In this document: in pieces, positions 25,208 through 36,444 of the stretch
Layout: every line of letters starts with the position of its first letter
Position numbering within the stretch: position 1 is the first letter of the stretch
From: Oikopleura dioica
Taxonomy: Eukaryota > Chordata > Appendicularia > Copelata > Oikopleuridae
Length of the DNA: 64,000 nucleotides
NCBI GenBank assembly: GCA_907165135.1
Contig: OU015568.1
Location: 7,820,501-7,884,500, forward strand
Reading direction: 5' to 3'
The notes under the pieces: generated by a model
Databases searched by the model: none
Seen by the model: only the letters and a program-made list of their open reading frames with translations
Told to the model about the DNA's origin: nothing
Made by a program: the position numbers and the translations under genes

Positions 25208-28200
25208 ATGACAGATCTTATGTTGTTTCTTGTTCTTTTGCTTGTTGGATTTGGGAAGGCATCGCTTCAAAATGGTAAGTTGGTCATGAAGCAATTAGGG
25301 TTAGGGTTAGGGTTAGGGTTTTAATCAAGTCTTCGAAAGCTTTTTGGAAGCAATTATTTTCTAAACTAAGTGAAAATTTTTCGTCAAAAAAGCTTTGGTC
25401 TCATTTCGAAAGCCTTGTAAACGGATAGGTTGGAATGCGATGCTCGAAATTGTTTGACAGAGAGAAAGACAGAGTTGAAAGCAGCGCCCGCGACCGCGAC
25501 AACAACTTTCAACTTCTCTCTAAAAATATTTTTCGCGAGAGACACTGTGTCCGACAAAATATAAATATCCTTTGACGCGGTCGTTCTACATCGCTAAAGC
25601 TGGGTAATTATGGCCTTTCGAAAGACTGAAAAACAAATCTTTGATTTTTGAACAAAATTGTCTTCTTTTGGTTTGTTACTTTCGATAGGGCACAGTAAAG
25701 AGGGGTGCGTCTTCAGTGAAGAAAACGATAAGGCACTCAATTCGGGCATTTACAAACAGAGCGTGCGACTGGCCGATTTCCAGTCTATCGACGAAATTAG
25801 ATAGCAACAATCAACGGAAGAAAACAGTCAATGGAAAGATTTTTTGTTCGCTCGAAATCGAAATTTTTTCATTTTCAATTTTCAAATATTATATTTGCAT
25901 GAATAATATTATCCTAAAAGTGGGCTAGAAGGTCTCTTTGTTATGAAAAAAGGAGTAGGTGAGAGCCAGTTCCATTAATTTAGTCTATTTCAGTCAATTT
26001 TTATTCAATATAATCTTTGAAATTCAAAGTTTGAAGCTGGATTTCATCTTCTTCTTTAATTTTAGACTTATTCATCCCTTGCTTTTTCGGGTTTTCCGGA
26101 AAATTTCAACCGGAAGATCAACTTTTTGTCCTTTGAAATCAAATAAGAGAGAATTTTTATATCCATTCCAAGAAAACTCAAAAGCAGCATTATTGGCGGG
26201 CAGCCTAAAGAAGTAACTTTCTCAAGGTCGTGGTCGCAAAAGAATTGTTTTATTTAATCTTGAGCGTTATTGTACGTGAAAGGATTTAAGATATCAAAAG
26301 GGTCCTCGAAATTAGAGCACAATAAAGGACCAAGAGATCAAAATCTTTTCAATCAAAATAAAAAAAATACATTTTGAGTACAAATACGGCGATGAGGCTC
26401 TTAGGGGCGCCTTTTCAAGGGCAAGCAAATTTCAAATGGGAATTTCAAAGGAGGGCTGGCTTCAAAATATTGCTCCTAAGGATATTGTACTGCAAGACAA
26501 GTACAGTAAGGGGTATTGAAAGTTGAGATTAATGCCATTTTAAAGTATTTAATATCAGAAGGGAATGAAATTTACGGCTCAGAGAAGATGGAAGAAATCG
26601 TCTGAGCAAGTTTTTGACGGTAATTATTTTGCGAATCTATGTACTTCCGCCGTTTTTCCGTTTTTTGTTTTGGGCGGCCACGGTGTCGCATAATGCAGAC
26701 TGAAATCGCTTCTTCAAACAATGGGCGCCCGGGGGGGTACTCCAATGGGCTAGACAACTGTCTTCCTCCATCAACTAACCACTCAGAATGCCATTTGCAC
26801 CTTCCGTATTCAAACTGAAGAGATTCTACTTTTATCTTATTCGAAACTGCTTCTATTTGAGCAAATCTGTAAACACTGAATTCAACAGCTTGAAAACCTT
26901 TCTTTTTATGTAGAAATAATTATGGCTTCATTAAAAAAGCGTATAATCAAATTGGGTCGACTTTCGGAAGGCAGCCTTTGATCGATCACGTGGGTGGCAC
27001 ACTTCGCACATATCAGGCAAAAGCACTTCAGAAAGGCAAACCTAATTCGGACATTAGCGAAATATACAATCAAGTGTCAATCAAACCCCTTTTTCGAGCC
27101 TCAATCTCAATAAAACGATCATGCTCTTCGAATTCGAAAGGAAAAGAGGGATCAACAATGCTGCAGGCGCGTCAGACAACTCGCCGCCGATGGGTTGTTA
27201 TTCCGTGAAAGGCGCAGTCGGCCATGTTGTCTGAAGCCGTGTTAGTTGTTTCTTTTGTCGTTTGAAAATAAACTCGAGAAACGGAAGTGCCACTAACGCT
27301 CCTCATTTTTCAGACAAACTCGACACAGCTGCTGCGCAAGATGAGGATGGTGTTTGTACTGTGTTCGGAGATCCACATTACAGGTAAGAAAGTGCTGGTT
27401 TCTTGTCTTACAGACTCTTTTTCGTTTTATGAAATTCAATATTCTCAATAATTCGTTAAAAAATATTATGTCAAGATTACACCACAAGCCGACAATATGT
27501 TTTACGTGCGTAAAAATATGGAATTCGTTATTTGAAAATAAGCATCCCAGCTTGAAAAAGAGGAAAATGAGCATCAAAGAAAGCTTGCTGGAAATTCGAT
27601 GTAACCGTTCAAAATTAACCAGCCTATCCGATAGGGCTCTAGCTGAGAATCTACTTTCAGAACATTCGATGGAAACAGCTATTCCTTTCAAGGCGCATGT
27701 CGGTACATCTTGACAACTGACTGCTCTCCGGACGCTCCTTCTTGTGAAGATGGTTCCTTCTCGGTGATTGTACAAAATGATGCGCGCCTCAGTCCGTACA
27801 GCTGGACTCAGAACGTGACTTTTTCCTTATACAACCAGATCACTGGCTTTTATTCCATCAAGCTTCTCCAGGTATATCATCCTTGAAAGAATAATGACTA
27901 GAATCTGATAACGACCGAATGGTGGCGCTTCTCATAAGAGAGCCGCCAATCAGATTTGCAGGAATGAAATTGACTCTCATTGGTTGATATAAGGGACTAC
28001 GAATTGAAGTAAATGGACTTCCGTTGCTCCTCCCATATTCCGGAAACGGCGTCAACATTTTCGAGCAAAAACACAAACTGCGGCTCACCACACGCGTCGG
28101 TAATTATGCACATAGAATAAATAAACCTCCAAGTACTCCTCTTTTTAGGCATTTCGATTCTTTGGGATGGCCGCTCGATGCTTGAGATCACGGCGAAACC

Positions 28201-29414
28201 GGAACTTAAGAATTCGCTCTTTGGCCTTTGCGGCAATTTTGATGGCGACGCCAGAAACGATTTCAACTCATCCACGGGAAATGTAATGCTCGATTCAAAT
28301 GAATTCGCCCAAAGTTGGAAAATTCCTGGAGAAGGGTTTTGCAGCATTCAGTCTCCTTCAGTAAGAACTCATTCGCCTCTCACTAATTTTCTACACAATT
28401 CTAGCGGCGATCAATTGAATCTTGTCAAGCGCAACCGATCTCCATCCAATTCGCTGCTCACAACGAATGTCAAATCTTCAAAAGTCCATCCTTTCAGAAC
28501 TGTTTTCCCCTTGTTTCTCCTCAATTCTTCCACAGGTGAGATATTCGAAATATATTTGCCAAAAAGGGAAAGCAAAAGGTCGAAAAAAAAAGATGGGCAA
28601 TTAACAAAGGTCGAGTGGCACTTAATCGGCAATGCGTTTGATCCGCGCGAGGACATTTATGGAAGCCAGAATAAATAGAACTTACTTTTCAGATCGTGCT
28701 TGAGCGATGCTTGCGCCAGATCATGTCCAGACAAGGCCAAATGTGGATGCGACTCGATGAGGGCATATGTGTCCGAATGCGCCAAAAAAGGACTGAAGAT
28801 TCATTGGAAGGAGCATCAGTATTGTAACAGTAAGTTCAAATGCGGAGGTTCTTCTGCAATTTATTTTCCATTATTAAGTCCAATGTACCTCGGGGAAGAT
28901 CTACTCCGAATGCGGAACGAGCAAATGCCGTCGTTGCAAGAAATATTGGGCGGATCGTAACGGTCTTGAATCCTGCACTGCCAAAAGATGTCGCCCTGGC
29001 TGTTATTGTCCTGAAGGTATGGAAGGGTTCAGTCTGAGAGGAGCATCGAGAAATATTTGAAACCAAAAAGCTTATTTTTCCCTTTGAATGATTAATCCGT
29101 TTTTCTGTTTTCGGATCTGGTCAATATTGGAGAAGGGAATAAACATGCATAATAAAATATGCAGCTCAAAACCTAACTAACCCTTTTTAGGCAAAATCGA
29201 GTACAAAGGAGTCTGCATTAAGCCCAAGCGATGCCCAAGCCGATACAAATTCCAGGGCGTCATTTTCTTCGACGGGCGCCCGTTCTATCAATTAGACTCG
29301 CGAAAGTCTCAAAATTCTGTGTTTGACCTATCACGGCGAAAATCAAGCTCAAGAAGGAAGAAAAAGCGCAAACGAAAAAAGTCGCGAAAATCAAGACCAG
29401 TTCTCCGAGATTAG
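25208..29414 (+). CDS. Secreted VWD-C8-TIL protein with basic tail (BMPER-like)
   Basis: Nine exons (25208-25274, 27314-27383, 27661-27871, 27994-28099, 28149-28360, 28405-28535, 28693-28829, 28879-29016, 29191-29414) encode 431 aa, divisible by three. A signal peptide (LMLFLVLLLVGFGKA) leads into a von Willebrand D domain with CTVFGDPHYRTFDGNSYSF and SLFGLCGNFDGDARNDF. A Cys-rich C8 block and a TIL domain (ending CRPGCYCPEG) follow, then a tail very rich in Arg, Lys and Ser. This order matches the C-terminal half of BMPER/crossveinless-2, but no VWC repeats precede it. It may be an extracellular BMP modulator or matrix protein; the basic tail could bind glycans. Intron 1 is 2 kb, unusually long here. 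Confidence 0.75.
25295..25320 (+). repeat. Interstitial telomere-type repeat, TTAGGG x4
   Basis: Four TTAGGG units run in tandem 20 bases after the donor site of intron 1 of the VWD gene. TTAGGG is the chordate telomere unit. A two-unit relic (GGGTTAGGGTTA) also occurs near 31652. Confidence 0.85.
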
Positions 29415-29926
29415 ATTCATCTCGTTTTGATTAGATTTTATATTATTTCAATTTATTCAATTATGTTTCTACCTTACTGTACCCCACTGTACCTTACTTC
29501 TTTTTACTTCTCGTACTCCTCATATCTCTGACAGCATCGAAAACCTCGGACACCTCACGAACATAACCAGAAAACCCAAAAAATGACGAAAACAATCGAC
29601 AAAAGAAACTTTATCATGCCTCGTTGTAAAATTTACTGCAATAAATTTTGTACAGAATCAATAAATCAGAATTTGACGATCAAACGGAAAAAATGAAGGA
29701 TGATAAAAGCGCTGGAAAAGGATGAACAATGAGCTTATAATGCGAACAAGATGACAATCAAAAACTATTTAATTTAGCCGAAATATCAAATAAAAAAAAT
29801 TATTTTGAGAATTTGTTTTTCGATCTTCTTCGATGTCAGATTCCTAATAAACGGAAAGCTCCATCCCCGTGTGCTAGAAAAGGCACTGGTTCGGATTCTT
29901 ACACAAGGTTAAATAACATTCTCGCA
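29415..29926. other. 3' flank of VWD gene; no gene seen
   Basis: AT-rich DNA with repeated CCACTGTACC/ACTTC stretches near 29480-29515 and several AATAAA-like signals. Nothing coding is supported. Confidence 0.4.
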
Positions 29927-29933
29927 TATAAAG
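29927..29933 (+). promoter_or_regulatory. TATA box of short secreted peptide gene
   Basis: TATAAAG lies 71 bases before the ATG of the 55-residue peptide. The same TATAAAG motif sits 57 bases before the other small secreted precursor at 39299. Confidence 0.55.
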
Positions 29934-29997
29934 ATCGACACTGCGAGGCACAGTTCATACTACAATTGAGTCGCTTGCCGGGATTCATTCTAAAGAC

Positions 29998-30165
29998 ATG
30001 AAGCTCTTCTTGCTTTTCCTGCTCTTGACAGTCGTAGCTGCCGATCTTGCCTGGTACAATCGAATGAACAACAATGTAAATCATCACTTGAACAGACGAA
30101 ACAGTCGAAATTTGTCGATGCGAATGTACAGAAGAATGATACAAAAATACCTTACTTCAGACTAA
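29998..30165 (+). CDS. Short secreted peptide, 55 aa
   Basis: A single uninterrupted exon encodes 55 aa. The first 15 residues (MKLFLLFLLLTVVAA) are a textbook signal peptide. The mature part is about 40 residues, rich in Asn, Arg and Met with an LNRRNSRN segment and no cysteines; the RR could be a processing site. A TATA box precedes it and AATAAA follows the stop within ten bases. I recognise no family. It could be a hormone, an antimicrobial peptide or a house-building (oikosin-like) component; none is shown by the sequence. Confidence 0.6.
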   Translation: MKLFLLFLLLTVVAADLAWYNRMNNNVNHHLNRRNSRNLSMRMYRRMIQKYLTSD

Positions 30166-30542
30166 AATATTAATAAATAAACTCGAATCGCGAAATCGCA
30201 AGTCTTCAAACTTCATCTCCAAACTGCATGGTATAATCAAATTCAAACTAATCCTTGAACAAGGATTAATAAATTAGTAATTCTAATCGAATTCGAACTC
30301 TGAGTTTTCTAAGAGCCGTCGATGATCTCTGACCGATCAGTCTAACGAGCCGTCAAGGTCTCAGATCTTCTTTTTAACGAATTTTCATTAAGGCTTTTTT
30401 CCCTTCGTTCGAAAGAGAGAAGCATACATTTTACATGTCATTGATGCGCTAGAATACGTTGAATATTGAGTGCGTGGTTCATTCTTTCCGCGGCAGGAAT
30501 AGAAAACGATCCTGTTTCGCTGGCGAGAGCGGGAAAGAAGAC

Positions 30543-30860
30543 ATGTCTAGCTTCGCTGTTACTAGAACTAGGACAGAGAATGGACACACTTCGAGATATA
30601 CAAGGGCCAAATCTGTAAGTACCGGAGATTTTCTTTCTGCTGAAGAAACTGTCTTTCTGATTGATAAACCTACTAATTATTCTTCAAATTGAAGTTCAAA
30701 AGAAATTTGGTTTCTAAAAGAATCTTGAGGGCTCTGTTGAGCTTCAAATCTATAAAATCGAAGGTAGTGGTAGTGAATTTTCATGGCGTGGAGGCGAGAC
30801 ATGCTCCATCGCCCTTAAAAACCTTCGCTTCAATGCCAAGTCAGCATTAAGAAATGAGCA
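30543..30860 (+). CDS. Candidate additional 5' exons of the Kv gene
   Basis: Exon 30543-30614 (ATG, MSSFAVTRTRTENG...) ends at GTAAGT. Exon 30721-30860, with acceptor TTTCTAAAAG, is open for 46 codons and ends at GTAAGC in phase 2. Phase 2 is what the Kv T1 exon at 34013 needs, so this could be a third alternative N-terminus of the channel. A separate short gene is also possible. Evidence is frame and splice sites only. Confidence 0.35.
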
Positions 30861-32149
30861 GTAAGCAGATAAGGAGGAATAAGAATGGGACAAATTGGTC
30901 TCGGTTTCTACAGGTACAAGTTGTACGGTACAGCGATCTCGAATTAATTTTCTATGTCCTTGATGTTGAAGGCTTGAACTTTCAGATTGCCTAGAAACAA
31001 ACAGAAAATAGGGGTTCAGAAAAGAACATATTCTGAGAAAATTGATTTATACATAAAGTCCGTCTCATAATCCGACTGTAATCTTTTCTCATCAAATCAA
31101 GCGCCCGTTCCATTTTTAAGACGATATTGATTCGAGCAATTACAGGAACAAGTAGGGCAGCAGACATCATCTACTAGAGCCCGCACAAAAAAAGAAACAC
31201 GAGATAAGCTCTACTGACAGTAGAGTTCACTTTTCGAAAGATTATTCACGCAAACGTCCTAATCAGCTCTTGAAAATAATGTCCTCTTGAACCAATTAAA
31301 ATTTAATCAGCAGCAAAAGTTTACAAGTTTTCATGACTGCCCACATCTTCCTCTGAAGAGTCAAAGCAGCAGAAAAAATAATCGCATAATTTATTGTTTT
31401 ATTATAAAAAAAGGGATGTCCTTCCTCGGATAAACCTTGTTTAATAATTCCAGTTAGGGACATCCTGTTAATTCACAGACTAACGAATTTCTGTCCCATT
31501 TGTCAGAACGCTCAGTTCAAGTCGATAACGCCCGCATGTAGTATTTATCATTCTTGTTTGAGAAGAAATGTCGGCTGAAAGGGAGTGCCAAAGGTTGTTG
31601 GAACTTGGGTTAAAACTTATAGATTCTTATGTTTAGGGAGCTACATACAGGGTTAGGGTTACTTGTCAATTTTCGAATAACAATTAATCTGCAAAATTTT
31701 TGCTGTGAAATTCGCGATTTTTTTCATTTTTTTTTCACGAAATTAATGCAAAAGAAAACATTTTGCCTTCCATTATTATTTTTCGCTGTTCGCTGACCCT
31801 TCAATCATCCATTTCGGGTCTCGAGTGATTTGGAACTGGAAGGACGGCGTAATTTAAAATGTAAACTTGAGGAGGACTGCGATGCTGCTGTCCGGCAAGC
31901 GACGCCCGTAAAGACTCTGAAAAGGAACGGAGCTGATCATTTCGATTTATTAAAAGAGCAACCCGCACAGCACCAATCGCCCTGTCAAAATACAGCGCGA
32001 TGGGGATCCTTGTCGAGCCGAGTGAGGGGACCATGCTCTTCTTCGGCAGGTGTCAAAACTTACATCCCGTATTGATCCGGAGATGATACATATAAGCTCC
32101 GGGAATCAACGAAGAGAATCATATAGTAGAAAAGAATCATTAGAGAAAA

Positions 32150-35100
32150 ATGCACAGAGCTTCGAATCCAAATCCCTACCATGCTTATTACCATGGATGG
32201 AATCTGTACACCGAGTAAGTTTCCTCCTAAAAATCGCCAATTTTGGACATTAGAGAAAGCTGTCTTCTCAATATGTTACTTCATAAAAACTTGATTGTCT
32301 GCAAACAGGATCCCCTGTTTGAAAAAGTCTATGTATATTTAGCCTATCTTAAATGATCTTTCTTCTGAAGAGAAAATGGAAAGATAGTCGATGCAACTAA
32401 CGATTGACATTTATTGCAATTTAATTTTTAATGCATATAAAGCTTATAAGTCGGACAAACCACCGCCATGATCGAAGAGAATTTGAATGCTATGTCGCAA
32501 CCATACACGTATCACGGCTGGAATTGTTATGAAGAGTAAGATTAAAAGAAATTTTCGATAATAATTTTGAGAGGTTCGATTTTCCGTAAATTCGATTTTC
32601 CGTATGTTCGATTTTCCGTATATTCGATTTTCCGTAACTCACGGAAAATCGAATTTCACGGAGTTTTTCCGTGAGTCACGGAAAATCGAATTTACGGAAA
32701 TTCGAATCTCTGATGGAAAAAAGGCAAACTATGTTATTTTCCAAGAAATTTTTTATTTATTTGAAATAGGCTTACCGGACTAAATTTTGACCCTTATTTC
32801 TAGCTTAGTAGGGTGGTCATATGACACAGTTTTAGAAAGCCTAGCTTCTGAACTTTCATTTGGGCACAAATTCAAGGGGTCTGGGTCATGCCCGCAAGGC
32901 AATTCATTGGACCTGAAGTCCCAAAATAGGTACTAGAATCCTTCAAACTATTTTTTCAATGCCCGTCCGGGCTCGAGAGCAGTCAAGAGTCATATATTTA
33001 GAAAGCTCAGGCTCTGAGCTTTCAGTAGAAACTCAAGAAATCTTAGCGCCAAGCCGTTTGTGGCCACCTGGAGGCGCTAGAAGTTGGAGGTGAAAATCCG
33101 GAAATGCCGGAAAACTCGGTTTTTGAGTTCTAAACTCTACAATTATATGTTTAAAATATATGTAGACAATAATTAACGCATTAAAAAGTTGAACCGAGGT
33201 CAAACCGGGTGGTCAACCGGGTGGTTCATCATGGGCCATATTTACATGTTTTTGAAGGTTTATAAAACTAAACCACCCGATTCGAACTCGGTTCAGCTTT
33301 TTAATGCATGAATTATTGTTTATATATGTTTTATACATATAACTGTAGAGTTTAGAACTCAAAACCGAGTTTTCCGCCATTTCCGGATTTTCACCTCCAA
33401 CTTCTAGCGCCTCCAGGTGGCCACAAACGGCTTGGCGCTAAGATTTCTTGAGTTTTACTGAAAGCTCAGAGCCTGAGCTTTCTAAATATATGACTCTTGA
33501 TTTCTCTCGAGCCCGGACGTGCATCGAAAATTAGTTTGAAGTATTCAGAATACTGTTTTCTAGTACCTATTTTGGGAGTTCAGGTCCCATGAATTGCCTT
33601 GCGGGCATGACCCAGACCCCTTGAATTTGTGCCCAAATGAAAGCCCAGAAGCTAGGCTTTTTAAAACTGTGTCATATGACTAGTGTGATATGACCACCCA
33701 ACTAAGCTAGAAATAAGGGTCAAAATTTAGTCCGGTAAGTTTATTTATTTCAATGTTACAAAGTATATTCAATTGTTTTTAAAGATAAGGTTATTAAGAT
33801 AATGTTCGATTTTCCGTGAAGTTCGATTTTCCGTACATTCGATTTTCCGTGAGTTACGGAAAATCGAATCTCACGGAAAATCGAATATACGGAAAATCGA
33901 ATTTACGGAAAATCGAATCTCTCAATAATTTTATGCGTATTTCTTGATTCTCCTCGTTGATTCCATTTTTTTTGTTTTGCACCCTAATCTAAGACCCTGG
34001 TAGAAAACTGAGGCCGCGCTTTATCCACCCAAAGAAATGCTCCAAAAGGGTCAAAATCAACATTTCCGGGCAAATCTTCAAGACGTACGAGGAGACCTTG
34101 GAGCGAATGCCGAATACACTGCTCGGGGACAAGACAAGACGAGAAGGTACTAAATATTGATGAAAAATATATAATGTCAGACAATTTGTATACTGGAAGA
34201 TGAAAACTCTGAGTTTAATTAAAACTTGGGCTCATTTCTTCTTTATAAGCGCAACTACAGTCAGTCTTCATAATACAATCATATAGACTGCGTTTAATAA
34301 AACCGATATTGAAAGCACTCTTTCAATTCTTAATTGATCAAGTCTAATCATTAATGAATCGCTCGATTTTCTATCGTCCGATCAAACTTACAGTATTGAT
34401 AATCTGTCATTAAGAATACTACGATGAAAGCTGCGACGAGTACTTCTTCGATCGTCATCGAGAGTCTTTTGCTGCAATTTTGTACTTTTACCAATCTGAT
34501 GGGATAATGGAGCGCCCAAAGTGGATTCCATTAGACCTTTTTATTGAAGGAACTTGGCGGTCATTTCGTATCATCATTTTTCAAGCTACGAACTATAAAG
34601 CCAAGACAAAAAGAAATCATCTTTTTCGACCTAACGTCTCATTTTATCGATGATGTCACTCCTATGCCAGTAGTGCAAGAAGGAACTGAAGTTCAGATGC
34701 TCCATATTCTCCTAAAGCACAACTAAATTATTGAGCAAGTTTGAATTCGTGTAAGAAGAAACAATCACCAAGGACACAAGCATGCGAAGCATAATTTGGA
34801 ACACATTCGAGGTGAATTATTTAGGGCGTAAGGAGCGTGCGTTAAACATCAACTAAGAATCCGACAACAAAAATTGGCCGCGCTCTTGCTTCAGCGTCCA
34901 TTTTTTTCATTTTGATTGCTACAGTCTCGTTTTGTGTGGAGACTCTGCCGCAGTTTCAAGAGGCAGAAAATGCAACGGAAATCATTCCACCTTGGGAGCC
35001 AGCGAACAAAGGAAAGGCTTTTTTCTTCAGCTTGAAAAAAAAGAAATTGTAAAAGCCTAAGTCAGGATTTCCCTTCTGGGTTATTGAAAGTATCTGCATT

Positions 35101-36131
35101 GTTTTCTTCACGATTGAGTTTGTTCTCAGGAAAGGACTCCGAAAACCACCATTCAAAAAGCGCAGAACATATTGAGTTCTTGAAAAGACTTTTCTCAACG
35201 CCGAATATCTGCAAATTTCTCAAGACGATTGGAAATCTGATTGATTTACTAGCCATCGTCCCTTACTACTTTTCACTTTCGGTACAGATATTGCTTATAA
35301 AAGGTCTTACATCAGCATAAGAACCCTTTAAATTTGATATATTTAGATGAGCCAATGGAAGGAGAAGAAATCGGAAGTGGAGAAGCTCTGGCCAAGAGTA
35401 ACAAAGTCGCGTTTCTTGCGGTTTTGAGGATTATTCGAATATTGAGGTGAACGATTTGCCAATCATCAGTATTGAATAATATCGCATAGAGTTTTCCGTA
35501 TTGCAAAGCTTGGACGACACAACCAGAACTTATCACGCTTAGTGCGAACTATGAAGGTAATTTTCATTATCAAATAATAATCAAAGATGATAAAATTATT
35601 TTTATTAACTGTTAAAAGCTGCAGTTTCGTTTAAAAGCCATCTTAGAACTAAAGTCTCATTTTAGGGATCAGCGAAAGAATTCAGTTTTCTCTTTCTTCT
35701 CTTTGGCGTTTTCATGGTGATCTTCAGTGCTCTAGTTTATTTTGCAGAGAATGGTCAAAACGAAAAGATGAATTCTATTCCAGGTCCTTCTAAGAAAATT
35801 CTGCGAAAAAAAAAAAATTAAGCTTCATTTTGGTGGGCAATAGTGACGATGACAACTGTTGGCTACGGAGACGTGGTTCCTATCACCGTGCCTGGCAAGA
35901 TGGTCGGCCTTTTGTGCGCTTTATCAGGTGTCTTGTGTATTGCGCTTCCTGTGCCTGCCATTGTCCAGGTACTTATCATCTTTGTCATATCAGAAAATCA
36001 AGAAAGAGCTGTAGAACTTTCATCGTATCTTCAAAGAAGATAAAGCCTTGATGGAGGTTTCGGATGATAGAAGCTACGATGGCTTGGTCCGCTCTAGTTT
36101 GCGAAGATACTTCATGCTCAAAAAGACGTAA
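32150..36131 (+). CDS. Shaker-type voltage-gated potassium channel
   Basis: Exons: first exon 32150-32214 or alternatively 32468-32535, then 34013-34146, 34415-34549, 34614-34682, 34756-34811, 34858-35011, 35066-35129, 35188-35303, 35347-35446, 35490-35556, 35666-35783, 35823-35968 and 36015-36131 (446 aa with the first alternative). The T1 domain begins [20 protein letters not shown]1 is [17 protein letters not shown]4 is [17 protein letters not shown], the pore is [16 protein letters not shown] and S6 has LPVPAIV. It would form a tetrameric K+ channel in the plasma membrane. The C-terminal tail is short (39 residues). Four consecutive introns (34550, 34683, 35012, 35130) begin with GA. Subfamily (Kv1-4) is not certain. 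Confidence 0.88.
32569..33923. mobile_element. Foldback transposon with 9-bp target duplication
   Basis: The element consists of two arms of about 640 bases that are reverse complements over nearly their full length, with a small loop near 33215-33260. The ends GAGAGGTTCGATTTTCCG and CGGAAAATCGAATCTCTC begin with several copies of TTCGATTTTCCGT. A perfect direct repeat AATAATTTT flanks it (32560-32568 and 33924-33932). Nine-base duplications and long TIRs are typical of Mutator-like elements. No transposase frame is present. It sits in the Kv intron between the alternative first exons and the T1 exon. Confidence 0.82.
34550..35187 (+). other. Four consecutive GA-AG introns in the Kv gene
   Basis: Introns 34550-34613, 34683-34755, 35012-35065 and 35130-35187 all have donors of the form G|GAAC or G|GAAAGG and end AG. 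Homology to Kv channels (for example IEEIIFFDL, and VLR joined to [11 protein letters not shown]) and phase both require these borders. Near-terminal complementary pairs are CTTGGC/GCCAAG in the first, AGGCTTTT/AAAAGCCT in the third and AAGGACTC/GAGTTCTT in the fourth. The second shows only weak pairing. Confidence 0.75.
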
Positions 36132-36444
36132 ATGCAATAAATCAATGCTTGAAACAATCTGATGAATATGACTGTAAATAAACTTCGGTGTACTCTGCTA
36201 GTTTCAGCGAGAATTTCGCGCTTTATGAAGTTGTTTTTGACGTTATTCTGCATAAGTACTCACGTGGTCTCTTGGAAACGCATAATGACGAGTGCAGATG
36301 CTTGACCTGAAGTGCATAAATTGTGTGATAACAGTAATTTATCCGTGATTTATAATGGAAAACTGTACAATATTTGAGTGCAGTCAATATGAACTTCTAT
36401 TTAAATTCGAGTCTGTGACCAGAAATAGCACTAGATTCGAAGTC
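36132..36444. other. Kv 3' flank and DD3-3 promoter region
   Basis: Nothing coding is seen. An AATAAA lies shortly after the Kv stop (about 36176). Confidence 0.4.

Noticed and set aside
31801-32034. A 77-codon minus-strand frame upstream of the Kv first exons
   Set aside because: No homology, no splice context and an overlapping plus-strand frame of equal quality; too weak to call.
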